Assembly: GCA_021648225.1 (NCBI GenBank)
Contig: JAKITE010000003.1
Location: 5,907 to 69,906, forward strand
Source: Paracoccaceae bacterium
GTDB lineage: Bacteria; Pseudomonadota; Alphaproteobacteria; Rhodobacterales; Rhodobacteraceae
Direction: 5' to 3'
DNA length: 64,000 nucleotides
Part shown: positions 27,283-38,277 of the stretch, one piece after another
Numbering within the stretch: the first letter of the stretch is position 1
Layout: each line of letters begins with the position of its first letter
The notes under the pieces: model-generated
Seen by the model: the letters and a program-made list of their open reading frames with translations, nothing else
What the model was told of the DNA's origin: nothing
The model's database searches: none
Translations under genes and position numbers: made by a program

Positions 27283-29925
27283 CTATTTATCCAAAATCTC
27301 GCGGAGCCGGTAAATTTCAGCCAAGGCTTCGCGTGGGCTAAGATCATCAGGGTGGACTGCTTTTAGCGCAGCTTCCACCTCGGATTCTTTGGAGGGCATC
27401 GGTTGGGCGGGTTGCACGGTATTAAACAGCGGCAGGTCATCAATCAATATTTTGGCTTTGCCGCCGCCCTCACGCTCACCTTTTTCCAGCATGTCCAGAA
27501 TGATCCGCGCGCGGTCGGTTACCGAATGGGGCAGCCCTGCCAGTTTGGCAACCTGCACCCCGTATGATCTATCGGCTGCGCCCTCCACCACTTCGTGCAG
27601 AAAAATCACATCGCCCGCATGTTCGCGCACTTTTACGGTGGCATTCCGCATGCCTTTCAGTTTGCTGGTTAGGACCGTAAGTTCATGATAATGCGTGGCA
27701 AATAGCGTGCGACAGCGATTTACATTATGCAGATGTTCCAAGGTTGCCCAAGCAATCGAAAGCCCGTCATAAGTGGCAGTGCCACGCCCGATTTCATCCA
27801 GAATAACCAGCGCGCGGTCCCCCGCGAGGTTCAAAATGGCAGCGGTTTCGACCATTTCAACCATGAATGTAGACTGCCCGCGCGCCAGATCATCCGCCGC
27901 GCCAACCCGACTAAAAATCTGGTCTATAATACCGATATGGGCCGAGGCCGCAGGTACAAACGCGCCCATTTGCGCCAAAATCGCAATAATTGCATTTTGC
28001 CGCAAAAACGTCGATTTACCCGCCATATTAGGGCCGGTCAGCAGCCAAACCGGATGATTGCCCTCATTTCCGGCGCTCAAATCACAATCATTTTCAACAA
28101 ACGGATTGCTGCCAGAACGCCGCAATGCGGCCTCCACCACCGGATGTCGGCCTGATTTAATGTCAAAACTGCGCGAATTATCCAGCTTTGGCCGCACCCA
28201 GTTTTCTTCAACCGCCAGCAAAGCCAATGCGGTTGACAGGTCAATTTCTGCCAAGCCCCGTGCCGCCTGCGACAGCTCGGCTGCCTTGGTCAAAACCGCT
28301 TGTCGTAATTCTTGGAAAATACGTTTTTCAATCTCCAAAGCTTGCCCGCCAGCGTTCAGAATTCTGGTTTCCATCTCGGATAATTCAACCGTGGTAAAGC
28401 GAACCGCATTGGCGGTGGTTTGGCGATGGATGAATTTTTCCGACATCGGTTCGGAAAGCATGTTTTCAGCATGGCGGGCAGAAACCTCGATGAAATAGCC
28501 CAAAACGTTGTTGTGCTTGATCTTTAGTGCAGAAATATCGGCGATTTTGGCATATTCAGCCTGCATTTGGGCAATGACACTACGGCCTTCGTCGCGCAGT
28601 TTTCGCGCATTATCCAGCGCATTATCATATCCTGCGGCTATAAAACCACCGTCGCGTGTCAGTAATGGCGGTTCGGGTATCAGCGCATCAGACAGCAATC
28701 CTATCAATTCATCATGGCCCTGCATGGCGTCAATTGCGGTTTCAATACCCTCGGGTTGCGAGGATAATTTCAGTGCCGTAGCAATGCTTTCCGCCTGCAC
28801 CAACCCCTCTCGCAGGGCCGCAAAATCCCGAGGTCCGCCACGGTCCAGCGCGATGCGTGACAGACTGCGTTCAATATCGGGCACTTGACGCAACGCCGCG
28901 CGGGTGCGCTCCCCCTGTTCACGATTTTCAAAGAAATTTTCAACCATATCAAGCCGATGTTGAATGCTGTGCAAATCGGTTGACGGGCTGGTAAGGCGCG
29001 CCGTTAACAAACGCGCCCCGCCGCCGGTTAAGGTCCGGTCAATTACCGATAGCAATGCGCCATCACGCCCGCCCGACAGGTTACGCAGCAATTCCAGATT
29101 GCGCCGGGTCGAGGCATCAATTTCAATGCCAAACCCTTGTTTTTCCTGCACAGGTGGCCGCAACAGCGGCAATTTTCCGCGCTGGGTGATGTCCAGATAA
29201 TCAACAATCGCACCCATTGCCGAAAGTTCCGCACGGCTAAAATCGCCAAACCCGTCAAGGCTGCCAACCCCAAAAAGCCCCGTTAGTCGCCCAATGGCTG
29301 CCGCACTGTCAAAACTGGCATTCGAAAGTGACGTTTGTGTTCCATCCAGCAGCGCGGTCAGATCTTCGCTTATGTTTTGCGATACCAGAATTTCCGAGGG
29401 CAAAACCCGCGCCAAAAGCGGCGAAAGCCTCAATCGGGAGGTTTCCGACACCAGAAATTCACCGGTTGATACATCCACCCATGCCACTGCCAAACCATCG
29501 CGAATTTCCGAAATTGCTGCCAGATAATTGTTTGACCGCGCGTCCAGCAGGCTGTCTTCGGTCAGGGTGCCGGGGGTGACCAGCCGCACCACATCGCGTT
29601 TGACAATCGCCTTATAGCCACGCTTTTTGGCCTCGGCTGGTTTTTCCATCTGTTCGGCCACAGCAACACGAAACCCCTTGCGTATAAGGGTTAAAAGGTA
29701 TCCCTCAGCGGCATGATGGGGCACGCCGCACATGGCGATATCCGCGCCCTCATGTTTGCCGCGTTTGGTCAGGGCAATATCCAATGCCGCCGATGCCGCC
29801 ACTGCATCGTCGAAAAACAGCTCGTAAAAATCACCCATGCGATAAAACAGCAACGCATCGGGGTATCGAGATTTGATCTCAAGATACTGCGCCATCATCG
29901 GGGTAATGCTTGGTTTTACTGCCAC
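27283..29925 (-). CDS. mutS: DNA mismatch repair protein MutS
   Basis: An 880-residue mismatch-recognition ATPase. Domain I begins TPMMAQYLEIKSRYPDALLF and has the mismatch-reading GDFYELF motif. The lever and clamp domains span the middle. The ATPase has Walker A TGPNMAGKSTFLRQ, then ILDEIGRGTATYDGLSIAWA (Walker B and signature) and ATHYHELTVL. A GTG start at 29925 is chosen because AGGGCAG lies 6-9 bases upstream. The ATG at 30000 would add an atypical 25-residue extension. It diverges from the malic enzyme gene, a pairing seen in other alphaproteobacteria. Confidence 0.96.
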   Translation of the reverse strand: MAVKPSITPMMAQYLEIKSRYPDALLFYRMGDFYELFFDDAVAASAALDIALTKRGKHEGADIAMCGVPHHAAEGYLLTLIRKGFRVAVAEQMEKPAEAKKRGYKAIVKRDVVRLVTPGTLTEDSLLDARSNNYLAAISEIRDGLAVAWVDVSTGEFLVSETSRLRLSPLLARVLPSEILVSQNISEDLTALLDGTQTSLSNASFDSAAAIGRLTGLFGVGSLDGFGDFSRAELSAMGAIVDYLDITQRGKLPLLRPPVQEKQGFGIEIDASTRRNLELLRNLSGGRDGALLSVIDRTLTGGGARLLTARLTSPSTDLHSIQHRLDMVENFFENREQGERTRAALRQVPDIERSLSRIALDRGGPRDFAALREGLVQAESIATALKLSSQPEGIETAIDAMQGHDELIGLLSDALIPEPPLLTRDGGFIAAGYDNALDNARKLRDEGRSVIAQMQAEYAKIADISALKIKHNNVLGYFIEVSARHAENMLSEPMSEKFIHRQTTANAVRFTTVELSEMETRILNAGGQALEIEKRIFQELRQAVLTKAAELSQAARGLAEIDLSTALALLAVEENWVRPKLDNSRSFDIKSGRHPVVEAALRRSGSNPFVENDCDLSAGNEGNHPVWLLTGPNMAGKSTFLRQNAIIAILAQMGAFVPAASAHIGIIDQIFSRVGAADDLARGQSTFMVEMVETAAILNLAGDRALVILDEIGRGTATYDGLSIAWATLEHLHNVNRCRTLFATHYHELTVLTSKLKGMRNATVKVREHAGDVIFLHEVVEGAADRSYGVQVAKLAGLPHSVTDRARIILDMLEKGEREGGGKAKILIDDLPLFNTVQPAQPMPSKESEVEAALKAVHPDDLSPREALAEIYRLREILDK

Positions 29926-30051
29926 GGTCTGCCCTTTGTTCCAACCAACAGAAATACACGTGTGGCGCGGCATTTGAAAGCGGCAATTCCGTTGCAACAA
30001 CCTGTCTAAACCCCTAATAATTGAAGGATTCGAAAAAATTCAGGTGCCAAC

Positions 30052-32310
30052 ATGCCCAATAATACCAAAGTGACCGATGCCGAAGCGCTAAAATACCATC
30101 TGGAACCAACCCCCGGCAAGATAGAGATCATTGCCTCAACCGCTATGACCACCCAGCGGGATCTGTCATTGGCCTATTCCCCCGGCGTTGCGGTGCCGGT
30201 GCAGGCCATCGCCGATAATCCGGCGCTTGCGTATGATTATACCACCAAGGGCAATCTGGTGGCGGTGATTACCAATGGTTCGGCGATTCTGGGCATGGGC
30301 AATCTGGGCGCATTGGCCAGCAAACCGGTGATGGAGGGCAAAGCCGTGCTGTTCAAACGCTTTGCCGATGTGAATTCGATTGATATCGAACTTGACACCC
30401 AAGACCCCGAAGAATTCATTAATGCGGTCAAACTGATGGGGCCGACCTTTGGCGGTATTAACCTCGAAGACATCAAAGCGCCGGAATGTTTTATCATTGA
30501 ACAGCGCTTGAAAGAAGAAATGGACATTCCGGTTTTTCATGATGATCAACACGGCACAGCGGTGATTTGCGCGGCAGGGCTGATTAACGCCTTGCATATT
30601 TCCGGCAAGAAAATCGAGGATTGCCGCATTGTGGTAAACGGTGCGGGCGCCGCGGGCATTGCCTGTATCGAATTGCTGAAATCCATGGGTGCCAAACATG
30701 ATAATTGCATTGTTTGTGATACCAAAGGCGTTATTTTTCAGGGCCGGACCGTGGGTATGAATCAATGGAAATCTGCCCATGCCGCCAGCACTGAATTTCG
30801 CACCCTGAAAGATGCGATGGATGGTGCGGATGTATTTCTGGGCGTATCGGTCAAAGGTGCGGTAACCCAGGATATGGTGATTTCCATGGCCCCGCATCCG
30901 GTGATTTTTGCCATGGCCAACCCTGACCCTGAAATCACCCCCGAGGAAGCCCACGCCGTGCGCGAAGACGCGATTATTGCCACGGGCCGCTCGGATTATC
31001 CCAATCAGGTTAATAATGTGCTGGGCTTTCCCTATCTGTTTCGCGGCGCGCTGGATATCCACGCTCGCGCTATTAACGACGAAATGAAAATCGCCTGCGC
31101 GCAGGCTTTGGCAAAGCTGGCCCGCGAGGACGTGCCCGACGAGGTCGCCATGGCTTATGGCAAAAAGCTGTCTTTCGGGCGTGATTATATCATCCCCGCG
31201 CCGTTTGATCCGCGTCTTATCCATGTGATCCCGCCCGCTGTCGCCAAGGCGGGTATGGATACCGGCGTGGCGCGTCGCCCGATTATTGACATGGAAGCCT
31301 ATGAAAATTCGCTGCGCGAACGGTTGGATCCGACCGCATCAATCCTGCGGTCGCTTTATGCGCGGGCGCGGCAGGAACAGGCGCGGATTGTGTTTGCCGA
31401 GGGCGATGACGAACGGGTGGTGCGGGCTGCCGTTAATTATGTGCGCTCTGGCCTTGGCAAGGCGATTGTGGTTGGCAAGGTCGATCAGGTGCAAGGATTT
31501 CTGGATGTGGCCGGCATGCCCGAAGCCATTTCCGAGATCGAGGTGATCAATGCATCAATGGTGAAAAACCTCGATAAGATGAGCGATTATCTTTATTCCC
31601 GCCTGCAACGGCGCGGGTTTGACCAGCGCGATTGCCATCGTATTGCCAGCCGGGACCGCCATGTTTTTGCTTCGCTTTTGCTGGCAGATGGGTATGCGGA
31701 TGGCATGATAACCGGCGTTACCCGCAAATCGGCGCAAGTGCTTTCGCTGATTAATTATGTGTTTGACGCCGAACCGGGCGACGGTGCGGTTGGCATTACG
31801 GCAGTGCTGAATCGTGGTAAAATGGTGCTTATCGCCGATACACTGGTGCATGAATGGCCAGAATCAGAGGATTTAGCCAATATTGCCGAAGGTGCGGCAA
31901 AAGTAGCCCGTGATCTGGGCTTGGAACCTAGGGTGGCTTTTGTAAGTTTTTCCAACTTTGGCTATCCGGTTTCGGAGCGGGCGGAAAAAATGAAACTGGC
32001 CTCTGAAGTGCTGGACGCGCGCGGGGTTGATTTTGAATATGACGGTGAAATGACTGTTGATGTCGCATTGAACCCAGAGGTAATGAAAACCTATCCGTTT
32101 TGTCGCCTTTCCGGCCCTGCAAATATTCTGGTGGTTCCGGCGCGGCATTCGGCATCAATTTCGGTGAAATTGTTGCAGGAAATGGGCGGCGCAACCGTGA
32201 TTGGCCCGATTTTGACCGGCATTGATAAACAGGTAAAACTGGGTTCAACCACCAGCACCGTAACCGATATTTTGCATATGGCGGTGATGGCTGCATGTAA
32301 GGTTGGTTAG
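30052..32310 (+). CDS. maeB: NADP-dependent malic enzyme with phosphotransacetylase-like domain
   Basis: A 752-residue two-domain enzyme. Residues 1 to about 420 are malic enzyme: TQRDLSLAYSPGVAVPVQAI, NGSAILGMGNLGALASKPVMEGKAVLFK, FHDDQHGTAVICAAGLINAL and the nucleotide site VVNGAGAAGIACIELL. It decarboxylates malate to pyruvate with NADP. Residues of about 430-752 are a phosphotransacetylase-like regulatory domain (VFAEGDDERVVRAA, SRDRHVFASLLLADGYADGMITG), usually without enzyme activity in this family. It is followed after 2 bases by a ribokinase-like gene. Confidence 0.94.
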   Translation: MPNNTKVTDAEALKYHLEPTPGKIEIIASTAMTTQRDLSLAYSPGVAVPVQAIADNPALAYDYTTKGNLVAVITNGSAILGMGNLGALASKPVMEGKAVLFKRFADVNSIDIELDTQDPEEFINAVKLMGPTFGGINLEDIKAPECFIIEQRLKEEMDIPVFHDDQHGTAVICAAGLINALHISGKKIEDCRIVVNGAGAAGIACIELLKSMGAKHDNCIVCDTKGVIFQGRTVGMNQWKSAHAASTEFRTLKDAMDGADVFLGVSVKGAVTQDMVISMAPHPVIFAMANPDPEITPEEAHAVREDAIIATGRSDYPNQVNNVLGFPYLFRGALDIHARAINDEMKIACAQALAKLAREDVPDEVAMAYGKKLSFGRDYIIPAPFDPRLIHVIPPAVAKAGMDTGVARRPIIDMEAYENSLRERLDPTASILRSLYARARQEQARIVFAEGDDERVVRAAVNYVRSGLGKAIVVGKVDQVQGFLDVAGMPEAISEIEVINASMVKNLDKMSDYLYSRLQRRGFDQRDCHRIASRDRHVFASLLLADGYADGMITGVTRKSAQVLSLINYVFDAEPGDGAVGITAVLNRGKMVLIADTLVHEWPESEDLANIAEGAAKVARDLGLEPRVAFVSFSNFGYPVSERAEKMKLASEVLDARGVDFEYDGEMTVDVALNPEVMKTYPFCRLSGPANILVVPARHSASISVKLLQEMGGATVIGPILTGIDKQVKLGSTTSTVTDILHMAVMAACKVG

Positions 32311-32312
32311 GG

Positions 32313-33161
32313 GTGATTTTTAACCTTGGATCGATCAATATCGACATGGTTTACCAAGTGCCGCATTTTCCGGCCCCCGGTGAAACCCTGCATAGCAAGG
32401 ATTTTACCAAAGGGCTGGGCGGCAAAGGCGCGAATATGTCTATCGCCATCGCCAAAGCTGGCGGTGCGGTAAAACATATTGGCGCGGTGGGCAAAGATGG
32501 CGTTTGGCTGCGGGAATTATTGGGTGAGGCAGGGGTGGATACCGGATTTGTCGAGGTGCTGGATATGCCAACCGGCCATGCGGTGATTAATGTTGATGAT
32601 GCGGGTGAAAATACGATTGTTTTATATTCCGGTGCCAATATGGCGTTGCAGAAATCGCGGATCAAGGCAGCGCTTGCCGGTGCTAGTGCTGGCGATTGGT
32701 TGCTGTTGCAAAACGAAACCTCGCTTGGGGTTTTTGCAGCAAAAATTGCCCGTGAAAAGCATATGAAAATTGCGTATGCAGCCGCACCATTTGAGGCATC
32801 TGCGATTGCGGAACTGATTGACAAGGTTGATTTAATCGCGGTGAACGAGGTCGAGGCCGCAGCGCTTTCAACCATGGCGGACGGGGTTGAAAAACTGCTG
32901 ATCACCAAAGGCGCAAAAGGCATCCGGTATCGCGATTCCGGCGCTGAATATACGCAAGATGTGTTCAAGGTAAAACCGGTTGATACTACCGGCGCGGGCG
33001 ATACTTATCTGGGGTATTTTCTGGCCGGAATTGATATGGGAATGGCCCCGCAAACGGCTTTGCGCCGCGCCGCTGCGGCATCCAGCCTTCAAATAACACG
33101 TTTGGGCGCGGCAGCCGCCATTCCTGAATTAGCAGAAGTGAAAGCATTTTTAAGTGACTGA
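32313..33161 (+). CDS. PfkB family sugar kinase, probably ribokinase
   Basis: A 282-residue PfkB carbohydrate kinase. The N-terminal signature GLGGKGANMSIAIAKAGG binds the sugar. The C-terminal DTTGAGDTYLGYFLAG contains the catalytic Asp of the anion hole. Small-sugar specificity cannot be fixed by eye, but ribose is likely because the next gene is a nucleoside hydrolase that releases ribose. The start is GTG, immediately after the malic enzyme stop, and the end overlaps the nucleoside hydrolase by 8 bases. Confidence 0.85.
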   Translation: MIFNLGSINIDMVYQVPHFPAPGETLHSKDFTKGLGGKGANMSIAIAKAGGAVKHIGAVGKDGVWLRELLGEAGVDTGFVEVLDMPTGHAVINVDDAGENTIVLYSGANMALQKSRIKAALAGASAGDWLLLQNETSLGVFAAKIAREKHMKIAYAAAPFEASAIAELIDKVDLIAVNEVEAAALSTMADGVEKLLITKGAKGIRYRDSGAEYTQDVFKVKPVDTTGAGDTYLGYFLAGIDMGMAPQTALRRAAAASSLQITRLGAAAAIPELAEVKAFLSD

Positions 33162-34083
33162 TATTCAAAAGATTATTCTTGATACCGACCCCGGTATTGA
33201 TGATGCAATGGCGTTTTTTCAGGCCATAGGCGATCCGAAAATTGATCTGGTAGGCATCACCACGATTTTTGGCAATGTCACGGTGGATATCGCCACGCGA
33301 AATGCCTTTCGCCTTTGCAATATGGTGGGTCAGAATATTCCCGTGGCGCGGGGTGCCGCGCAACCGCTTGAATGGAAAGGTTTTTCGCCCTCCAGCCAAG
33401 TGCATGGCGATGAAGGTTTTGGCGATATTCCCCCCGTTCCGGTAACAGGCACGCCGCAAGATATGCCCGCTGACGCCTATCTGGTTGATATTTGCGCCAA
33501 AAACCCCGGTGAAATCACCATTTGCGCGGTTGGTCCATTAACCAATTTGGCACTGGCGTTGCAGCGAGACCCTAATATCGTCAAAACCGTCAAACGGGTG
33601 GTGGTGATGGGTGGGGCATATCAAACCAATGGCAATATTTCCGCACATGCCGAGGCCAATACCTATAACGACCCCCACGCCGCTGCTGCGGTTTTTTCAG
33701 CGGATTGGCAGGTGATTATGGTCGGGCTGGATGTCACCGATACGATTTTATGCACCGAAAAAGATTTTGCCGAAATTGCGCGTATTGCCCCGCGAACCGG
33801 CGGTTTTATTCAGGATATGAGCCATTTTTATCTGGAATTTTATCGCAGCGTTGAAAAGCTGGATGGGTGTTCACTTCACGACCCTGCTGCCGTGATTGCT
33901 TGTGCTTACCCAGAATGGTTTACCATGGAAAACGCCCATATCGATGTGGTTTTGCAAGGCGAGCAGTGGGGTAATACCATTGAATCAAAAAACGCCGGCA
34001 CCACCCCGACAAGGGTATGCACCGGCGTTCAGATTGAAACAGTAAAACGGCATTTTATCGAGACATTCAAGGTGTATGTTTAG
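33154..34083 (+). CDS. inosine-uridine preferring nucleoside hydrolase family protein
   Basis: A 309-residue nucleoside hydrolase that cleaves N-glycosidic bonds of ribonucleosides into base and ribose. The Ca2+-binding DTDPGIDDAMAFF is at residues 10-22. GDEGFGDIPPV, AVGPLTNLALAL and VVVMGGAYQTNGNISAHAEAN are family blocks, and the catalytic or substrate His region CSLHDPAAV is present. A GTG start overlaps the sugar kinase by 8 bases, so ribose release and ribose phosphorylation are probably coupled. About 340 bases without a confident gene follow. Confidence 0.92.
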   Translation: MTDIQKIILDTDPGIDDAMAFFQAIGDPKIDLVGITTIFGNVTVDIATRNAFRLCNMVGQNIPVARGAAQPLEWKGFSPSSQVHGDEGFGDIPPVPVTGTPQDMPADAYLVDICAKNPGEITICAVGPLTNLALALQRDPNIVKTVKRVVVMGGAYQTNGNISAHAEANTYNDPHAAAAVFSADWQVIMVGLDVTDTILCTEKDFAEIARIAPRTGGFIQDMSHFYLEFYRSVEKLDGCSLHDPAAVIACAYPEWFTMENAHIDVVLQGEQWGNTIESKNAGTTPTRVCTGVQIETVKRHFIETFKVYV

Positions 34084-34136
34084 ATAATTTATAGCGAATC
34101 TGTCAACAATACTGACATTATGGGCTAACACAGGTT

Positions 34137-34358
34137 GTGGTGGTTTTCGGTGGGACTAGGGTATCATATTGTGCCAAATCGGGTGAATTCGGTCGATTCA
34201 ATGCTCTAAATCTTGCTTTGTTCTTGACTTACGAACAAAAAAAATGGAATCCTATCAAGGACTTCCATAAAGGCGGCGTCATCAGAACCACTAATTCTGA
34301 TAACGCCTATCTTATGGACCTGCTAATTGAGATAGGCTGCAGGACAACCAAAGAGTAG
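34137..34358 (+). CDS. doubtful small ORF (73 codons, GTG start)
   Basis: An open frame encoding 73 residues, unrecognised. It contains YEQKKWNPIKDFHKGGVIRT and ends MDLLIEIGCRTTKE. The start would be GTG, with no convincing ribosome site. Codon use (AGA, AGG, CTA, TCA) is unlike the neighbours, and a large hairpin lies within it. Its stop is 65 bases before the small cysteine protein gene. It may be a remnant of a longer foreign gene or a chance frame. Confidence 0.3.
   Translation: MVVFGGTRVSYCAKSGEFGRFNALNLALFLTYEQKKWNPIKDFHKGGVIRTTNSDNAYLMDLLIEIGCRTTKE
34275..34307. repeat. long imperfect hairpin
   Basis: GGCGTCATCAGAA (34275-34287) pairs with TTCTGATAACGCC (34295-34307) over 12 of 13 positions around a 7-base loop. 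The odd position becomes a G-U pair if transcribed from the minus strand. No U-tract follows. It may be a structured RNA, a protein-binding site or a recombination remnant. Confidence 0.5.
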
Positions 34359-34423
34359 TGGTGAGGATTCTCGTCATTATTGGCCAAGGTGTCAAGTCTA
34401 TCTCGTTAAAAAAGGAGGCCAAA

Positions 34424-34573
34424 ATGGCCAAACGAGCACCTTGGCATTCGGCTAAAGCCGATGTCTATCACGACGATACTAACTGCAACACTGGCAATAA
34501 CATTGAAAAAGAAAATGTTCGCCAAGGCACTGGCGGTAAACGCAAGTGCAGTGACTGCAAGAAGTTGGGTTAA
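34424..34573 (+). CDS. small cysteine-containing protein (49 residues)
   Basis: A 49-residue hydrophilic protein beginning MAKRAPWHSAKADVYHDDTN. It has three cysteines: one in NCNTGNN and a CSDC pair close to the end. With two nearby histidines it could bind a metal as a small zinc ribbon, but that is inference. A very strong AAGGAGG site lies 4-10 bases before the ATG, and the frame ends at a clean hairpin. Similar short proteins of this layout (KRAPWHS...YHDNTxCxxGNNI...GTGGK..C..C) seem familiar from other Proteobacteria as uncharacterised. Function unknown. Confidence 0.75.
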   Translation: MAKRAPWHSAKADVYHDDTNCNTGNNIEKENVRQGTGGKRKCSDCKKLG

Positions 34574-34579
34574 AAAATG

Positions 34580-34605
34580 TGATTGGCGGTGAAAGCCGCC
34601 AATCA
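34580..34605. terminator. bidirectional terminator between the small gene and dnaJ
   Basis: TGATTGGCGG (34580-34589) and CCGCCAATCA (34596-34605) form a perfect 10-bp stem with a 6-base loop. Reading on the minus strand it is followed by CATTTTTTA, a good U-tract for ending dnaK-dnaJ transcription. On the plus strand the tail is only TTATT. Confidence 0.8.
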
Positions 34606-34608
34606 TTA

Positions 34609-35745
34609 TTAACCCTTCATACCTTCCCAAAAATTCTTGACCTTGCCAAAAAAATCCTGACTGGCAGGGTTGTTGTTTTTGGATTCAGCCTCGAATTCGC
34701 GCAATAGTTCTTTTTGGCGCGGGGTCAGGTTGGTCGGGGTTTCGACCTCCAGCTCAATATAAAGATCACCCGATCCGGCACCGCGAAGCGCTGGCATGCC
34801 TTTGCCGCGCAGGCGTAATTGCTTGCCCGATTGCACGCCTAATGGAACCTTGACGCGGGATCGCCCGCCATCAATGGTCGGGGCCTCGATTTCACCGCCA
34901 AGCGCGGCGGTTGTCATTGAAATCGGGATGCTGCAAAACAGATTTACGCCCTCGCGCTGGAAAATCGGGTGGTCTTCGACCTCGATAAATATATACAAAT
35001 CACCGGTAGGCCCGCCGCGCAGGCCTGCTTCGCCTTCGCCAGCCAGCCGGATGCGAGTGCCGGTTTCAACACCGCCCGGAATATTTACATTTAGCGAGCG
35101 GTCTTTTTGAACCCGTCCGGCGCCTGCACAAGAACCACAAGGGTTTTTGATGATCTGGCCACGGCCATGGCAGGTGGGGCAGGTGCGTTCAACGGTGAAA
35201 AACCCTTGTTGCGCCCGCACCTTGCCCATACCGGCACAGGTCGAACAATTTTCAGGTTTTGCGCCGCCCTCCGCGCCGGTTCCGTCACATTTTTCACAGG
35301 CAACAGAGCTGGGCACAGAGATATTTGCCTGTTTGCCGCTAAAGGCTTCTTCTAATGAAACCCGCAAGTTATAGCGCAAATCCTGCCCGCGCGTGGCCCG
35401 TTGGCCAGAACTGCGCCGCCCGCCCGTAAAATTACCGAACAGGTCGTCAAACACGTCGGAAAATCCGCCTCCGCTAAAACCCTGACCTTGCCCTTGGCCC
35501 GCAGATGCGCCGGTGCCGCCTTCAAAAGCCGCATGACCAAACCGGTCATAGGCCGCTTTTTTCTCGGCGTTTTTCAGAATGTCATAGGCCTCGTTGACCT
35601 CTTTGAACTGTTCTTCGGCTTTCGGGTTATCCTGGTTTTGGTCTGGATGCAGTTCCTTGACCTTTTTGCGATAGGCCTTTTTCAGGTCTGTATCGGATGA
35701 ACCTTTGGTTGCCCCGAGAATGTCGTAATAATCGCGTTTTGCCAT
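34609..35745 (-). CDS. dnaJ: chaperone DnaJ
   Basis: A 378-residue Hsp40 that delivers substrates to DnaK and stimulates its ATPase. The J domain has the HPD motif in [11 protein letters not shown] Gly/Phe-rich linker follows ([20 protein letters not shown]). Four zinc-binding repeats are intact: [24 protein letters not shown] and CGSCAGAG. The C-terminal substrate domains include [20 protein letters not shown] and [13 protein letters not shown]. It is downstream of dnaK with 63 bases between, containing a hairpin. Confidence 0.96.
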   Translation of the reverse strand: MAKRDYYDILGATKGSSDTDLKKAYRKKVKELHPDQNQDNPKAEEQFKEVNEAYDILKNAEKKAAYDRFGHAAFEGGTGASAGQGQGQGFSGGGFSDVFDDLFGNFTGGRRSSGQRATRGQDLRYNLRVSLEEAFSGKQANISVPSSVACEKCDGTGAEGGAKPENCSTCAGMGKVRAQQGFFTVERTCPTCHGRGQIIKNPCGSCAGAGRVQKDRSLNVNIPGGVETGTRIRLAGEGEAGLRGGPTGDLYIFIEVEDHPIFQREGVNLFCSIPISMTTAALGGEIEAPTIDGGRSRVKVPLGVQSGKQLRLRGKGMPALRGAGSGDLYIELEVETPTNLTPRQKELLREFEAESKNNNPASQDFFGKVKNFWEGMKG

Positions 35746-35769
35746 TATTGCCCCCTTTCAAAAGCAAAC

Positions 35770-35794
35770 CGGCCCAGCCGATCAAGCTGGGCCG
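35770..35794 (-). terminator. dnaK-dnaJ intergenic hairpin
   Basis: CGGCCCAGC (35770-35778) and GCTGGGCCG (35786-35794) form a perfect 9-bp G/C stem with a 7-base loop between dnaK and dnaJ. Only a weak T-rich tail follows on the minus strand. It may act as a partial terminator or RNA-stability element that makes DnaK more abundant than DnaJ. Confidence 0.65.
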
Positions 35795-35808
35795 ATATTT
35801 GCGCCTGA

Positions 35809-37719
<1,911 letters not shown>

Positions 37720-37784
37720 GATATGTCCTTTCAATTTGGCGATATTGGCTAACGGCCTGTTAAAGCACCGCATGGCCATCCCGT

Positions 37785-37835
37785 GTGGTTGATGGGTATA
37801 TAGGAGCGGTTTTTGAGGGCTGCAACCACTGGATC
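37785..37835 (-). promoter_or_regulatory. possible heat-shock promoter of dnaK
   Basis: Read on the minus strand, GCCCTCAAA is followed about 15 bases later by CCCATC, loosely resembling the sigma-32 pattern CCTTGAA...CCCCAT. The -35 element departs from consensus. No CIRCE repeat is present in the 178 bases between dnaK and the thioesterase gene. Confidence 0.3.
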
Positions 37836-37897
37836 AACCGCTTTTGCAGTTTTTTTGCGATTCAACGGTTTTGACGCAGGTTTTGCGGGTTTTACCC

Positions 37898-38269
37898 CTA
37901 TGGAAGCGGTCTTTTGGTGCCTTTTTCATCAACAGCAACAAAAATAAATGTGGCTTCGGTTACTTTAAGCTGCCTGCCGGTGGGCTGGCGGGTTACCCAG
38001 ACCTCCACCGCAACCTGCATGGAGGTTTTGCCCTCACGCAGGATTTTTGCATGAATGGACACCAGATCGCCAACATGCACCGGTTTGTGAAAGGTCATGG
38101 CCTCGACCGCCACAGTTGCCACCCGCCCGCGCGCCCGGGTTCGGGCCGGAACCGAGGCGCCAAGGTCCATCTGTGCCATCAACCAGCCGCCAAATATATC
38201 GCCGTTAACATTGGTATCGGCGGGCATGGCAATGGTTTGCAAGGCAAGATTATCAACAGGGGGTTTCAT
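37898..38269 (-). CDS. acyl-CoA thioesterase (YciA-like hotdog fold)
   Basis: A 123-residue hotdog-fold thioesterase of the YciA/BACH group, which hydrolyses acyl-CoA to free acid and CoA. The catalytic region TNVNGDIFGGWLMAQMDLGA contains the conserved Asn and Asp. AVEAMTFHKPVHVGDLVSIHAK and KVTEATFIFVAVDE complete the family pattern. The ATG at 38269 has TAGGAA upstream and was preferred over the ATG at 38317, which lies within the permease gene. It follows the ABC permease gene by 8 bases, so the two are probably co-transcribed. Confidence 0.9.
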   Translation of the reverse strand: MKPPVDNLALQTIAMPADTNVNGDIFGGWLMAQMDLGASVPARTRARGRVATVAVEAMTFHKPVHVGDLVSIHAKILREGKTSMQVAVEVWVTRQPTGRQLKVTEATFIFVAVDEKGTKRPLP

Positions 38270-38277
38270 GAAAATTC

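Larger units (their letters stand above)
34084..34423. other. 340-base stretch without a confident gene
   Basis: Between the nucleoside hydrolase and the small cysteine gene. It holds one doubtful 73-codon frame (listed separately), a strong hairpin at 34275-34307, and a weak TGTCA/TGACA repeat near 34102-34117. Codon-like base use differs from the flanking genes, with AGA, AGG and CTA present, suggesting acquired or decayed DNA. Confidence 0.5.

Noticed and set aside
29955..29965. TACACGTGTGG near the mutS start as a further parS
   Set aside because: Only the CACGTG core matches; the flanking TTT and AAA of parS are absent.
30166..31224. 352-codon minus-strand frame opposite the malic enzyme
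   Set aside because: His/Arg/Gly-rich shadow frame opposite a conserved enzyme.
34100..34360. possible integron attC site
   Set aside because: The hairpin lacks matching RYYYAAC and GTTRRRY core sites, and no integrase gene is in the window.
37720..37897. CIRCE element upstream of dnaK
   Set aside because: No TTAGCACTC-N9-GAGTGCTAA pattern or close variant was found on either strand.
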